The notes under the pieces were generated by a model that saw only the letters and a program-made list of their open reading frames with translations, was not told where the DNA came from and did not search any database. A stretch of DNA of 64,000 bases from Myxococcales bacterium. GTDB lineage: Bacteria > Myxococcota_A > Polyangia > Haliangiales > Haliangiaceae. The stretch covers positions 1 to 64,000 of the forward strand of contig JAEUJY010000143.1 in assembly GCA_016794525.1 (NCBI GenBank). Reading direction: 5' to 3'. Each line of letters starts with the position of its first letter. The first letter of the stretch is position 1. Below are positions 11,618 through 24,225 of this stretch, in pieces. Both the position numbers and the translations under genes were made by a program.

Positions 11618-11985
11618 CACATCACCATCGACATGATCAGGATGACGATTGCGGCGACGGCGACGATCAGCGCCATCACCAGGAACCATCCCAGTACCAT
11701 CGCCAGGCCCGCCAGCGCCACGCCCGCGACCGGCAACACCAGCGTGCTCTCGCGGCGCGCCACCGACACCACCCCCAGCACCAGCGCGAGGCCGAAGAAC
11801 GGCACCGTCAGGCGGTGGTCGGGCATCGACCACAGCGGGTCCTGCACCATGAAGGTGACGACGAAGCCGACCGCGCCGACCACCAGCGCCGCCAGGCCGG
11901 TGGCGTTCTTCGCCACCCATTGCGCGGCCGGCTCGGGGCCGGCGGCGGCGGTCGCCGGGCGCAGCGACGGATCGGGCGTGGACAT
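11617..11985 (-). CDS. small four-helix membrane protein
   Basis: A 122-residue protein. After a Pro/Ala-rich cytoplasmic N-terminus of about 25 residues it has four hydrophobic helices, ending in LIVAVAAIVILIMSMVM. The helix arrangement resembles small DUF4190-like membrane proteins but no family is certain. A TATAGT hexamer lies 6 bp upstream of the start. The downstream synthase gene overlaps by one base, so the two are expressed together. Confidence 0.7.
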
Positions 11986-11991
11986 GCCCGA

Positions 11992-11997
11992 ACTATA
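11992..11997 (-). promoter_or_regulatory. candidate -10 element (TATAGT), leaderless
   Basis: TATAGT on the minus strand ends 6 bp before the ATG at 11985 and overlaps the stop codon of the upstream 878-residue gene. It would start a transcript at or next to the start codon of the membrane protein-synthase operon. Confidence 0.4.
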
Positions 11998-14625
11998 GCG
12001 CCCGGTTGGCGTCCGCGGTGATGCCGAGCGCTTGCCGCAGCTTGCGGAACTCGGTCGAGGCGGCGAACGCGGCGAGGTCGCCGTCGGCCGCGTCGGCCAG
12101 GCCCAGCGCCACCGGGATGTCGCCGCACACCAAGAGGCCGAAGCGATCGGCGGTGCGCCCCAGCGACTGCGCCCACCGCGACAGGTTGTGCTCGGGCGAG
12201 CGGGCGAACAGCCGCCCGACCAGGCCGCTGGCCTGCCGGCGCACGTCGCCCGGCAAGAGGTCGAGCGCCGCGGTGATCTCGTCGGGCGGCCGCGGCGTCG
12301 GCGTGGTCTCGCGGAACAGCGCCATCACCAGGCTGCGCAGCGTGCGCGCCGGCCGCGACGCGCCGATCGCGCGGCCCGGCCACAGGAACGTCGAGGCCCG
12401 GCCCAGCCGGAAGCCCAGGGTCGCGCGGTCGGGCGCGGTCAGCGCGTCGTCGCCGGCCAAGAGCACCAGCTCCTGGGTGGCCCCGACGTGGACGTCGGCG
12501 CCGAAGTCGGGGTGCGCGAACACCGGCGGCACCGGCAAGCCGAGCAGCTCGGCCATGTAGTTGCGCAGCGCCGCGAACGCCGGCGGCAGCTCGGCGTCGG
12601 TCAGGCGCGCCGCCGGATCGACCGCGAGGTCGGCCAGCGTGATCGGGTGCAGCGCGTGGACCGCCGGCGCCAGCAGCTCGGCGAGCGCGCCGATGTCGGC
12701 CTCGTCGTCGGGGTGGTGCAGCAGCGCCCACAGCTCGCGCGACAGCGTCGTCCGCGCCCGGGGCACCGCGCGCGGGCGCAGCTCGTCGTAGGTCAGCCGC
12801 TCGCCCTCGGTCGGCTCGCCGGCCGCAACCGCCAGCGACGCGGCGATGAAGTCGGCGTCGCTGGTGCGCCCGGGCAGCGGCGTCGGGATGCGGCGGATCG
12901 GCCGCGACACGCCGCCCAGCCGCGCGGCCTGGGCGTAGGCGTTCTTGGCCGCGGCCGGCTCGTCGAGGTGATCGCTGTACAGCGCGCCGAGCCGCTGCCA
13001 GATCGCGGCGTGATCCTGCGGGGTGCCGGCGCCGGCGCGCAAGAGCCGCCGCAGCGCGCGCTCGAGGGCGCGGCCGGCGCCGCGGCGCAGGTACAGCGCG
13101 GCGATGCCGTCGAGCACCTGGGCCTCGCCGGGCACCGCCCGCGCGGCGCGCTCGAGGTGATCGAGCGCCGCCTGATCGTCGACGCCCATCGCCAGCTCGA
13201 TCAGCCCGAGGTGCTGGTGGGCGACGCCGAGGTTGGGCGCGACCCGCAGCGCGCGGCCGAGGTAGGCGCGCGCGGCGTCGGCGGCCTCGGGCGTGCGCTC
13301 CTCGCGGTGCCACACCGCCCAGCCGAGCCCGGCCAGCGCGTCGGGATCCTCGGGCCGCAGCCCGAGCGCCGCCTCGAACTTGCTGGCCGCCGCCGCGGCG
13401 TCGCCGCGGGCCAGCAGATCGAAGCCGGCGGTGCGCAGGCGGTCGCTCTCGACGCCGCGATCGGTGAGGTCGCCGCCGGCCAGCTCGCGGTCGTAGGCGG
13501 CGCGGCGCTCGTCGGTGAGCAGCACCTCGCGCGCCTGCTCGTAGGCGGCGTGGAGATCGTCGAGCAGGCTGGCGTCGTTGCCGAGCTGGAACCGCGCGTA
13601 GAAGTCGCGGGCGAACATGCTCTGGCGCTCGGCCACGGCCGCCGCGATCTCGAGATCGCCGGCGTGGGGATCGACCAGCAGCACCGCGTAGTGGTCGAGG
13701 TCGCGGATGCGCAGCGCCTCCGAGGTCAGCGCGGTGCGGGCGGCCCGGGTGGCGTCGTCGTCGAGCAGGTCGTTGTCGAGCGCCTCGTCGGCGAGGTCGA
13801 GCGGATCGCCGCCGGTGGGCATCGGCGCGATCGTCGACAGGCCGCCGAACAGCTCGGCGTACAGCGGCGAGCGCTCGCCGGTGTCGCCGCTGCGCAGCGC
13901 CAGCGCCGGGCCGACCCGCGGGATCGCCGGCACCACCGCGTCGGTCAGCACCAGCGCGTCGACCACCGCGGCCGGCAGCCCCTGCTCCATCAGGCCGCGG
14001 GCGGTGACCCCCTCGGGCAGCCGCTCGGGCACCCGCGCGCCGTAGATCGCGCGGAACAGCGGCACCAGGCGCTGGCCGCGCGGCGTCAGCTCGAGGAACA
14101 GATCGGCGAGGAGCTGGCTCGGCGGCGGCCCCTCGCTCGACGTGTCGCGCAGGCCGGTCAGCACGGTCTCGGGGATCGACAGCACCAGCCCGTCGGGCGC
14201 CAGCGGCCGGGTCTCGAACCGCCAGGCGCCGTTGGTCCAGCGCAGCGGCGACAGCAACCGGTAGCGGGTCTGGGCGGCGAGCTGCTCGAGCAGGCGCTCG
14301 GGCGTGAGCAGGCCGGCCTTGACCAGCGCGTCGCCGACGCCGCGGCCGGTGGTGTGGGCCTCGGCGACCGCGGCCTGGTGCTGCGCGGTGGTGATGACGC
14401 CGCTGGCGACCAGGAAGTGGCCGAGGGTCTCGTCGCGCCCGCTGGTCGCGACCAGCTGGCCCTCGTACAGCTCGATCGTCTTGACGACGCGATCGCGCCG
14501 CACCAGGAAGCGGCCGGTGATGCCGGCCTCGTGCAGATCGAGCAGCACCGCCGGCAGCGGTCGCAGCTCGAGGTCGCCGGCGTGGCGGACGCCGTGCGCC
14601 GCGGGGCCCGGTCGCGATTCGTCGC

Positions 14626-14629
<4 letters not shown>
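11993..14629 (-). CDS. PATAN (DUF4388) protein with degenerate J-like domain and TPRs
   Basis: An 878-residue cytoplasmic protein. The N-terminal DUF4388/PATAN module (about residues 18-150) contains the usual [21 protein letters not shown] and [18 protein letters not shown] segments. A segment near 320-400 ([14 protein letters not shown] ... [14 protein letters not shown]) follows the J-domain pattern but lacks the HPD tripeptide. TPR-like helices follow ([18 protein letters not shown] and similar), then an uncharacterised C-terminal region. PATAN proteins are involved in phosphorelay and motility signalling in myxobacteria and cyanobacteria. The gene overlaps the upstream ABC ATPase gene by ATGA, so it is in the transporter operon. 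Confidence 0.75.
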
Positions 14630-16679
<2,050 letters not shown>

Positions 16680-16730
16680 CGCGACGACGATAGCGCAGCG
16701 GGCCGCGCGCCACGGCGCGGCGTCCCCGAA

Positions 16731-16759
16731 AACGAAACGCGGCGACCGAGGTCGCCGCG
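16731..16759 (-). terminator. rho-independent terminator of the RRM gene
   Basis: On the minus strand a perfect 9-bp GC stem (CGCGGCGAC with GTCGCCGCG, 4-base loop) is followed by TTTCGTTTT. It lies 44 bp beyond the stop of the RRM gene and just before the Opp/Dpp operon. Confidence 0.6.
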
Positions 16760-16802
16760 CGCCGTCAGAGTGGGAAGCCCCGCTCTTTTTTACGCTACCG
16801 GA

Positions 16803-17318
16803 TCACCCGCGGTAGCCGCCGCCGCCACCGCCGCGACCGCCGCGACCACCACGGCCACCGCCGCGGTCGCCGTAGCCACCGCCGCCACCGCCGTCGTAGC
16901 CACCGCCGCCACCGCCGTAGCCGCCGCCACCGCCGCGGTCACCACCGCCGCCGTAGCCGCCGCCACCACCGCCGTAGCCACCGCCACCGGCGCCACCGCC
17001 ACCACCGCGGTAGCCGCCACCGCCGCCACCGCCGCGGAAGCCGCCGCCGCCACCACCGCCGCCACGGGCCGGGCGCTCCTCGGCCTCGTTCACGCGCAGG
17101 GGACGGCCGTCCAGCATCTGCCCGTCCATGCCCTCGATGGCCTTCTTGGCCTCCTCAGGAGTGCCCATGGTGACGAAGCCGAAACCACGGGGACGACCGG
17201 TCTCGCGGTCGCTCACCAGGTGGACGTCCGAAACTGCGCCGAACTCCTCGAACGCAGCGCGGACCGTCTCGGTCGACGTGTTGAAAGAAAGGTTGCCAAC
17301 GTACAGACGGGTGCTCAT
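16803..17318 (-). CDS. glycine-rich RRM RNA-binding protein
   Basis: A 171-residue protein with one N-terminal RRM domain (residues 1-80). RNP2 is LYVGNL and RNP1 is RGFGFVTM, both intact with their aromatic residues. A C-terminal tail of about 85 residues is almost wholly Gly with scattered Tyr, Arg and Asp. Such glycine-rich RRM proteins occur in myxobacteria and cyanobacteria and bind single-stranded RNA, often in cold or stress response. The approximately 200-bp AT-richer region upstream fits a regulated 5' leader. A terminator follows at 16731-16759. Confidence 0.95.
   Translation of the reverse strand: MSTRLYVGNLSFNTSTETVRAAFEEFGAVSDVHLVSDRETGRPRGFGFVTMGTPEEAKKAIEGMDGQMLDGRPLRVNEAEERPARGGGGGGGGFRGGGGGGGYRGGGGGAGGGGYGGGGGGYGGGGDRGGGGGYGGGGGGYDGGGGGGYGDRGGGRGGRGGRGGGGGGYRG
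16806..17070 (-). repeat. Gly-rich codon repeat of the RRM protein
   Basis: The + strand is a long run of GCCGCCACC-like triplets coding for Gly (with Tyr and Arg) in the RRM protein tail. It also creates long Ala/Val open frames in other readings, which are artefacts. Confidence 0.9.
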
Positions 17319-17614
17319 CTCGATCTCGCTATCCTCTGGCCTTCGTCACATGACACCGCGCTCGAGGGGCCGACCTCGCTGGCGGTTCGCAGTCAGAGCT
17401 GCAACCACTGCTTGCCGAACCGTCGCTCTGCGTGTCCGAGAGGCACAAAGACCCGAGACCCGAGATGAATCGACCGATCAAACCGTGGCGATTCCGCTTT
17501 TACCTTGGCCCTGAAACGCTCGCAAGAAGGATCGTCGGCGCGCGTTGACAATCCCGCGGCGGCGGGGCGTCACTCCGGACGATCACCAACGATCTTCACC
17601 TGTTGGTGAGGCCG
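17319..17614. other. intergenic region; leader of the RRM gene
   Basis: About 296 bp without a gene. The part next to the RRM gene (17319-17520) is lower in GC than its surroundings and probably holds the RRM promoter and a long 5' leader, with an AGAGG/GAGATCGAG site before the ATG. An inverted repeat TCACCAAC/GTTGGTGA at 17583-17609 lies just 3' of the neighbouring lipoprotein gene and could end its transcript, although no T-run follows. Confidence 0.4.
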
Positions 17615-18409
17615 TTATTTGCAGGTCGCGACCCCCGGAAGCTCCATCTGGAAGCTCTCCGCGGGGATCTCCAGGCCCAGCTCCCGCTGGTTCCACTCGA
17701 CGATCAGGTCCGATTTCTCGCCCGGCGAGCGGAAGCGCGACTTGTCCGGGACGCGGCGCGGGGTGCCCGCCGCGTCCTTGACGGTCGAGAAGCCGGTGTT
17801 GTCGATGCGCCACTCCTGGACGCCGGCCGCGGTCTTGACCTCGCTCGAGATCACGTCGGCCCGGCCGTCGCGCGCGTCGAGCACGATCTGCTGGGTGCGG
17901 CCGTCGTCGCCGGTGAGCTCCAGCACCTCCTTGCCGGCGCCCGCGTCCCAGCGCACCGTGCCCTTGGCGCCAGGGATGATCGGCGTCGCGCCGACGGCGA
18001 GGGTCATGAAGTCGTCGGGGGCCAGCGCCACCCGCAGCATCTGCGCGATGGTGTCCTTGCTGCACGGGCCCGACAGCTGGCAGTTCTTGTTGAGGTCGAC
18101 GAACGCGTAGTCGGTGCCGTCGCACGCGAGGTCGCTCATCGTCGACTCGCCGGCCGGCGACAGCGCCTGGATGCGGACCTTGGCGCCGGTGGTGCCCATG
18201 ATCGCGACCGTGCCCTTCACCCGCTCGTCGTTGAGCCAGTAGTCCATCGTGGTGTCGTTGGCGCGGAACGACGTCACCTGGTCGGCGGTGGCGGTGATGC
18301 GGGTCAGCAGCTCTTCGACGGTCAACGGCGCGTAGGGGCGCTTCGACGGGCCGTGGCTGCAGGCGGCGAGAGCGAGCGCGGCGGCGGCGGGGAGGGCGAT
18401 GCGGAGCAT
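17615..18409 (-). CDS. lipoprotein, DUF4292/LolA-like
   Basis: A 264-residue lipoprotein: the signal peptide ends in ALALAACSHG, with lipidation at the Cys. The rest is beta-rich, with segments such as YWLNDERVKGTVAIMGTTGAKVRIQ and DLACDGTDYAFVD. Its length and strand pattern fit the LolA/LolB-like lipid-carrier fold (DUF4292), but this is inferred from pattern only. The ATG at 18409 is chosen because it begins the signal peptide. The gene probably stands alone. Confidence 0.7.
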   Translation of the reverse strand: MLRIALPAAAALALAACSHGPSKRPYAPLTVEELLTRITATADQVTSFRANDTTMDYWLNDERVKGTVAIMGTTGAKVRIQALSPAGESTMSDLACDGTDYAFVDLNKNCQLSGPCSKDTIAQMLRVALAPDDFMTLAVGATPIIPGAKGTVRWDAGAGKEVLELTGDDGRTQQIVLDARDGRADVISSEVKTAAGVQEWRIDNTGFSTVKDAAGTPRRVPDKSRFRSPGEKSDLIVEWNQRELGLEIPAESFQMELPGVATCK

Positions 18410-18590
18410 GACGAGGTGATAGCAGAACGCGCCGGCCCGCCGCGCGCTTACGCCGCGCGACCGCACGCGGCGGCGATGGCGATCACGCCGCGCGCGCCCG
18501 CCGCCCCGCCGCCGTGAATCGCGCCGCCCGCCCCGCCGTCCTACCGCGCCGCGCCGCGCCCCAACGTGGCTCGCGCTACTGCCGCTCGCG

Positions 18591-20777
18591 CTACTGCAGC
18601 TCGCGCTCGAGGAACGCGAACAGGTCGGCGTTCTGCTCGACCGCCTGCTTCACCGCGTCGGCGCCGCCGTGGCCGGCGTTCTTCTCGATGCGCAGCCAGG
18701 CCGGGCGGTCGCCGGGGATGGCGTGCTGGACCGCGGCGATGAACTTGCGCGCGTGCATCGGGTCGACGCGGTCGTCGTGATCGGACGACAGCATCAACAG
18801 CGCCGGGTAGCGGGTGCCGTCGACGACGTGGTGGTACGGCGAGTACGCGAAGAGCGTCTTGAACTGCGCCGGGTCGTCGGCCGAGCCGTACTCGGGGACC
18901 CAGGTCGCGCCCGAGCCGAACTGGTGGTAGCGGACCATGTCGAGCAGCGGCACCGCGCACACCACCGCGCCGAACAGCTCCGGCGCCTGGGTCATCGTCG
19001 CGCCGACCAGGAGGCCGCCGTTGGAGCCGCCGTAGATCGCCAGGTGCTCGGGCGAGGTCCAGCCCTGATCGATCAGGTACCGGGCCGCGGCCTGGAAGTC
19101 GTCGAACACGTTCTGCTTGTTCGCGCCCATGCCGGCCTTGTGCCAGTCCTCGCCGAACTCGCCGCCGCCGCGCAGGTTGGGGATCGCGATCATGCCGCCG
19201 CGCTCGAGCCACACCGCGCGCGCCGACGAGAAGCCCGGGGTCAGGCTGACGTTGAAGCCGCCGTAGCCGTAGAGCTGCACGCGGTTCTTGCCGTCCTTGA
19301 CCGCGTCCTTCCGGTGCAACAGGAACATCGGGATCGAGGTGCCGTCCTTGCTGGTGTAGCGGACCTGCTCGGCGACCATGCCCGAGGTGTCGATCGGTAG
19401 CTTGACCCGCGACCACTCCTTGGTCGCGCCGGTCTTGATCGACGCCTGGTAGGTGACCGCGGCCTCGGTGAACGAGGCGTAGGTGAAGTACGCGGTGTCC
19501 TCGTCGGGGTTGCCGGTCAGGCCGCTGGCGGTGCCGAGCGGCGGCAGGTCGATCGCGCGCACCCGCTTGCCGGTCAGGTCGTGGATCGCCAGCGCGCTCT
19601 GCACCTCGTGCAGGTACGACAGCACCAGCTTGTCGCCGATGACCGCGATCGACTCGAGGGTGTCGGCCGACTGCGGCACGATCTCCTTCCAGTCGGCCCG
19701 CGCCGGCTTGCGCGGATCGACCGCGAACACCCGGTAGCGCGGCGCGCCGTCGTTGGTGTTGACGTAGAAGCGATCCTTCCACACCGTGATCTCGAAGTTG
19801 GCGGCGACGCCCTCGACCAGCGGCGTCCACGGCGCGGCCGGCTTGCGCGCGTCCTTGAAGTACAGGTCGCTCGAGTTCCAGCCGTGCTGGACCGTCGCGA
19901 CCAGCCACTTGCCGTCCCACGACACCGAGCCGCCGAGGAACGTCTGCGGGTTGCCGGTCTTGCCGTGGATGACCGGATCCTTGGCCGGGTCGGTGCCGAG
20001 CGCGTGGTAGCGCAGCTCGGCGAAGCCGGGGCGGTTGGCGATGGTCACGTCGCCGCCGACCGGCGGCACCCACGTGTAGTAGAAGCCCTTGTCGTCGGGG
20101 GTCCACGACGCGCCGGAGTACTTGGTGCCGGGGATGACGTCGGGCAGATCCTTGCCGGTGGCGAGGTCGCGCACGTAGGTCACCGTCTCGTCGGCGTTGT
20201 TCTCCTTCTTGGCGTACGCGACGAAGCCGCCGCTCCGGCTCGGCCACCAGCCGCCGAGGCCGCTCGAACCGTCGGTGCTCCAGGTGTTGGGATCGAACAG
20301 CACCTGGTCGGCGCCCTTGGCGCCCTGCTTCCAGTAGACGACGTTCTTCTCCTTGTCGGCGTGCTTGCGCGTGAAGAAGAAGCGGCCCTTGCGGTGGGTC
20401 GGCGCGCCCAGCGCGTCGAAGTAAAAGACCTCGCGCAGGCGCGCCGCGATCGCGTCCTTGCCCGGCAGCTTGGCCAGCTCGCCGCGGGCGTACGCGTCCT
20501 GCGCGTCCATCCACGCCTTGACCTCGGGCTGCTCGGCGTCTTCGAGCCAGCGGTAGGGATCGGCGACCGCCTGCCCGTGGAGGGTGTCGACGATGTCGTC
20601 GCGGCGGGTGGCGGGGAACGGCTTGGTCACGGCGGGCGGCTCCTCGACGGGCGGCGGCAGCTGGATCTCGGGATCGGGCGGCGTCGGCTCGGCGACCGCG
20701 GCCACCTTGGGCGCGGGCTGCGCGCAGCAGGACCCGAGGACGATCGCCGCGAGCGCGGCAGGCAATGACGTGCGCAT
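18591..20777 (-). CDS. prolyl oligopeptidase-family serine peptidase (S9A), lipoprotein
   Basis: A 728-residue peptidase that cleaves after proline in short peptides. It has a signal sequence with a lipobox-like LGSCCAQ, a Pro-rich spacer, the S9A N-terminal segment [19 protein letters not shown], and a seven-bladed propeller region. The hydrolase domain has nucleophile GGSNGG, Asp in SSDHDDRV and His in NAGHGG. All three catalytic residues are present and the length is typical for the family. It acts in the periplasm or at the cell surface. A TAGCCT hexamer lies 7 bp before the ATG. Confidence 0.95.
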   Translation of the reverse strand: MRTSLPAALAAIVLGSCCAQPAPKVAAVAEPTPPDPEIQLPPPVEEPPAVTKPFPATRRDDIVDTLHGQAVADPYRWLEDAEQPEVKAWMDAQDAYARGELAKLPGKDAIAARLREVFYFDALGAPTHRKGRFFFTRKHADKEKNVVYWKQGAKGADQVLFDPNTWSTDGSSGLGGWWPSRSGGFVAYAKKENNADETVTYVRDLATGKDLPDVIPGTKYSGASWTPDDKGFYYTWVPPVGGDVTIANRPGFAELRYHALGTDPAKDPVIHGKTGNPQTFLGGSVSWDGKWLVATVQHGWNSSDLYFKDARKPAAPWTPLVEGVAANFEITVWKDRFYVNTNDGAPRYRVFAVDPRKPARADWKEIVPQSADTLESIAVIGDKLVLSYLHEVQSALAIHDLTGKRVRAIDLPPLGTASGLTGNPDEDTAYFTYASFTEAAVTYQASIKTGATKEWSRVKLPIDTSGMVAEQVRYTSKDGTSIPMFLLHRKDAVKDGKNRVQLYGYGGFNVSLTPGFSSARAVWLERGGMIAIPNLRGGGEFGEDWHKAGMGANKQNVFDDFQAAARYLIDQGWTSPEHLAIYGGSNGGLLVGATMTQAPELFGAVVCAVPLLDMVRYHQFGSGATWVPEYGSADDPAQFKTLFAYSPYHHVVDGTRYPALLMLSSDHDDRVDPMHARKFIAAVQHAIPGDRPAWLRIEKNAGHGGADAVKQAVEQNADLFAFLERELQ

Positions 20778-20860
20778 GGCGAGCAGGCTAGCACCGCCGC
20801 TCCCGCCGTGAGGAGTGCGACCGCGTGCGACGCCGTGCGACGCCGCGGCCACCGCGCGGG

Positions 20861-21874
20861 TCAGTCGGCAAGCGGGAGCAGGTGCAGCACCAGATCGCCG
20901 AGGTCGCCGTCGTCGTCGTTGGTCGCGTAGGCCAGGCCGTGGTCGTCGGCGACGACGTCCATCGGCGCGTCGCCGGTGTCGATCAGCGCGAACGGATCGC
21001 CGGCGAGATCGTCGCGCGCGATCGCGCGGATCGCCCGGTGGTCGTAGTCGACCCAGTAGAACCCGAGCTGGTTGGTGGCGAAGCGCTGCAGCGCGCCGAC
21101 GCTGGCGAGGTGCACTGGCGCCGCCGTGCCGGCCGGCAGCGCGTACAGCTCGCTCGGATCGCTGGGCAGCACCCCGTTGGGGCGCATCGTCCAGGTGGCG
21201 CCGGTGGCGTCGGCCTCGACGTCGGCGACGTAGTAGCCGTCGACCGCGTGGACGGGGACCGGCGGGCCGCCGGCGAACGGCAACCGCACCAGGCCGTCGA
21301 GCCGCCCCAGCATCAGCCCATCGGCGTCGGTCGCGGTCGCGGTGATCTGGCCGGTCGGGCCCTCGCTGATCACCGCGGCCTCGCCGCCCGCGGCCGGTAC
21401 CGCGACCACCACCGCGCGCCACGTCGTCTCGGGCGGCGTGCCCAGCTCCTGGCTGGCCAGCACGTAGACCACGCCGTCGTGCGCCACCAGCTGGTCGACG
21501 AACAGCGACGGATCGCGCAGCAGCGTCACCGGCGCGCCGCCGCCCTTGGGGATGCGGACGATCTCGGTGCCGTCGCGCTGCAGCACCGCGTAGACGTTGG
21601 CGTCATCGGCGGTGATGTCGGCGATCGAGTAGGTGTTGTCGGCGATCAGCAGCGGCAGCACGGCGCCGCTGTGGCGATCGATCTGGTACAGGCCGTGGAT
21701 GCCCGCGCCGTACAGCACGTCGGGGCGCATGGCCATCTGGACCTCGAACGACAGCCCGCCGAGGTCGACGGCGACCGGGTCGCCGTAGCGCTTGCGCATC
21801 GGGTTGGGTGATTCGGTGCACGCCGCGAGCAGCGTCGAGGATGCGAGGAGCAGGAGGGGGAGGCGAAGGTGCAT
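20861..21874 (-). CDS. lipoprotein with beta-propeller-like repeats
   Basis: A 337-residue lipoprotein (lipobox LLAACTES). The mature part has repeated strands of the type 'GIHGLYQIDRHSGAV' and 'DGTEIVRIPKGGGAP' that resemble six- or seven-bladed propellers of the DUF5050/LpqB type. Function unknown; it could sense or bind a ligand at the cell surface. A GAGGTCCCCCT site precedes the ATG at 21874. It is divergent from the EF-G-like gene across about 190 bp. Confidence 0.75.
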   Translation of the reverse strand: MHLRLPLLLLASSTLLAACTESPNPMRKRYGDPVAVDLGGLSFEVQMAMRPDVLYGAGIHGLYQIDRHSGAVLPLLIADNTYSIADITADDANVYAVLQRDGTEIVRIPKGGGAPVTLLRDPSLFVDQLVAHDGVVYVLASQELGTPPETTWRAVVVAVPAAGGEAAVISEGPTGQITATATDADGLMLGRLDGLVRLPFAGGPPVPVHAVDGYYVADVEADATGATWTMRPNGVLPSDPSELYALPAGTAAPVHLASVGALQRFATNQLGFYWVDYDHRAIRAIARDDLAGDPFALIDTGDAPMDVVADDHGLAYATNDDDGDLGDLVLHLLPLAD

Positions 21875-22065
21875 AGGGGGACCTCGAGAGCATCCGACGT
21901 GCCGCGCGTCGGGCGCGTCGTTGCAGGCAGTTGCGATGGGACGGGGCATCGATGGTGGCACCACGCAACGACGTTGGCGCAGGATGCGGCGGCGCACGTG
22001 GTCGACCGCACAACGCGACCTACAGCCGGCCCCGCATGCGCACAGTGCTTGCAAGCCGCCTGCGC

Positions 22066-24111
22066 ATGCCCTCTGTCCCGAGCTTCCGTCCCCAGGACAT
22101 CCGCAACATCGCCCTCATCGGCCGCGCCGGTGCCGGCAAGACCACGCTGGCCGAGGCGCTCTTGCACCGCCTGGGCGCGATCACCCGGATGGGGTCGGTC
22201 GAGGACGCCACGACGATCAGCGACTTCGAGCCCGAGGCCCAGAAGCACCACCACTCGATCAGCGCCACGCTCCTGTTCGCGACCAAGGACGGCCGCGAGA
22301 TCAACGTGATCGACACGCCCGGGCACCCGGACTTCGTCGGCCACGCCCTGGCCGCGCTGCCCGCGGTCGAGACCGCCGTGCTGGTGATCGACGCCGGCGC
22401 CGGGATCGACCTGGCGACCCGCCGCCTGTACAACGCCGCGGGCGAGCTGGGCCTGGCCCGCATGGTCGTGGTCAACAAGATCGACCAGAACCTCGCGCGG
22501 TTGCCGCGGGTCCTCGACGAGCTGCGCGCCGCGCTCGGGCCCAACCTGCACTGCGTCAACCTGCCCACCGCCGGCGGCAAGGACGTCATCGACTGCTTCG
22601 ACCACGCCGCCGGGACCGCCGATTTCGGCTCGGTGGCGCAGGTCCACCAGGAGATGCTGGAGTCGTCGATCGAGGTCGACGACGCCGCGCTCGAGCGCTA
22701 CCTGGGCGGCCAGCCGATCGACCTGCCGGCGCTGCGCGCGTGCTTCGTCACGGCGATGGCCCGCGGCCACGTCGTGCCGGTGCTGTTCACCAACGCCACC
22801 ACCGAGGTCGGCATCGACGACCTGGCCCACGTGCTGCTCGAGGAGGGCCCCAGCCCGGTGACCGGGCGGCCCCGGCGCCTGCGCCAGGGCGACCGCACCG
22901 TCGAGCTGGCCTGCGACGCCGACCTGCCGCTGATCGCCCACGTGTGGAAGATCGCGAACGATCCGTACGCCGGCAAGCTGGCGATGGTCCGCATCATCCA
23001 GGGCACGCTCGACGGCCAGACCCCGTTCGTCGCCGCCAGCGACCGCAAGCCGCGCAAGGCCGGCCAGGTGCTCAAGGTCGAGGGTCGCGATCACCCCGAG
23101 GTCGAGGGCGGCGTCGCGTGCGCCGGCGACCTGGTGGCGCTGGCCCGCATCGACGAGCTCCACGTCGACCAGATCCTCCACGCCCCCGGGATCGCCGAGG
23201 ATCTGGCCCCGGTGCGGCCGCCGTACCCGGCGCCGGTGCTGACGCTGGCCCTCGAGGCGGCGACCAAGCAGGACGACGTCAAGCTGGGCACCGCGCTGCA
23301 GCGGCTGTGCGAGGAGGACCCGACGCTGCAGTACGGCCAGGACCGCCAGACCCGCGACTACACGCTCAGCGGCCAGGGCGAGCTGCACCTGAAGGTGGTC
23401 ATCGAGAAGCTCAAGAACCGCTTCGGCGTCACCGTCGCCACCCGGGCCCCACGGATCTCGTACCGCGAGACCATCGCGGCCAAGGCCGAGGGCCACTACC
23501 GCCTGAAGAAGCAGACCGGCGGCGCCGGCCAGTTCGCCGAGGTGTTCCTGCGCGTCGAGCCGCGCGGCCGCGGCGAGGGCTTCGAGTTCGTCAACGACGT
23601 CTTCGGCGGGGCCATCCCGCACCAGTTCCTGAGCGCGGTCGAGAAGGGCATCGGCGACGCGCTCGAGGCCGGCACGCTGTCGGGCTCGCCGGTGCAGGAC
23701 GTGCGCGTGGTGATCACCGACGGCAAGGCCCACTCGGTCGACAGCAAGGACATCGCGTTCCGCACCGCGGCCAAGCTGGCGTTCCGCGACGCCTACGCCC
23801 GGGCGCGGCCGCTGCTGCTCGAGCCGATCGTCAACCTCGAGATCGTCGTGCCCGAGCTGCACACCGGCACCGTCACCACCGATCTCAAGAACATGCGCGG
23901 CAAGGTGCTGGGCTTCGACACGCTGCCCGAGGGCGTCGTGCAGATCCACGCCCAGGCGCCGCTGGCCGAGGTCGGCAACTACGTGGGTCAGCTGCGCGGC
24001 GCGACCGCGGGGCAGGGCAGCTTCACGATGGAGCTGGCGCACCACGACGTGGCGCCGCCGGCGATCGCCCAGAAGGTCGCCGCCGCGTACAAGCCGCACC
24101 CCGAGGAGTAG
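22066..24111 (+). CDS. elongation factor G-like GTPase (EF-G2 type)
   Basis: A 681-residue translational GTPase paralogue. G1 is GRAGAGKTTL, G3 is DTPGH and G4 is NKID; domains II-V are all present, including the domain IV segment RISYRETIAAKAEGHYRLKKQTGG. The canonical EF-G N-terminus (MAHIDAGKTTTTERIL) is replaced, and the switch I region reads HHHSISATLLFATKDG. These are marks of the EF-G2/FusA-like subfamily, whose members often have low or altered translocase activity and may help in ribosome recycling or stress. The ATG at 22066 (MPSVPSF) is preferred; 22036 is an alternative. No ribosomal-protein genes are adjacent, so it is not the housekeeping fusA. Confidence 0.85.
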   Translation: MPSVPSFRPQDIRNIALIGRAGAGKTTLAEALLHRLGAITRMGSVEDATTISDFEPEAQKHHHSISATLLFATKDGREINVIDTPGHPDFVGHALAALPAVETAVLVIDAGAGIDLATRRLYNAAGELGLARMVVVNKIDQNLARLPRVLDELRAALGPNLHCVNLPTAGGKDVIDCFDHAAGTADFGSVAQVHQEMLESSIEVDDAALERYLGGQPIDLPALRACFVTAMARGHVVPVLFTNATTEVGIDDLAHVLLEEGPSPVTGRPRRLRQGDRTVELACDADLPLIAHVWKIANDPYAGKLAMVRIIQGTLDGQTPFVAASDRKPRKAGQVLKVEGRDHPEVEGGVACAGDLVALARIDELHVDQILHAPGIAEDLAPVRPPYPAPVLTLALEAATKQDDVKLGTALQRLCEEDPTLQYGQDRQTRDYTLSGQGELHLKVVIEKLKNRFGVTVATRAPRISYRETIAAKAEGHYRLKKQTGGAGQFAEVFLRVEPRGRGEGFEFVNDVFGGAIPHQFLSAVEKGIGDALEAGTLSGSPVQDVRVVITDGKAHSVDSKDIAFRTAAKLAFRDAYARARPLLLEPIVNLEIVVPELHTGTVTTDLKNMRGKVLGFDTLPEGVVQIHAQAPLAEVGNYVGQLRGATAGQGSFTMELAHHDVAPPAIAQKVAAAYKPHPEE

Positions 24112-24225
24112 GCGCGGGGCGCGAGGGGCGAGGCGGGCGGCGGGAGATGGCGATCGCGGCGCGCACGCATGCGCGGGCGGCGCGACGGCGCGCGCGACCC
24201 GCGGTCAGCGCCGGCGATCCGCCGG

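Noticed and set aside
16767-16794. A hairpin AGAGTGGG/CCCGCTCT followed by T6 on the + strand
   Set aside because: It looks like a terminator for + transcription, but no + strand gene lies upstream. It may be chance, or read on the minus strand as an A-run before a stem.
16790-17065. Val/Ala-rich open frames in the Gly-repeat region
   Set aside because: They are alternate frames of the glycine-codon repeat in the RRM gene.
17546-17551. TTGACA on the + strand
   Set aside because: A perfect -35 hexamer, but there is no -10 at 16-18 bp and no + strand gene follows.
22066-24111. Tetracycline-resistance TetM-like ribosome protection protein
   Set aside because: The N-terminal and domain IV sequences follow EF-G2 rather than the TetM loops, and no resistance context is visible.
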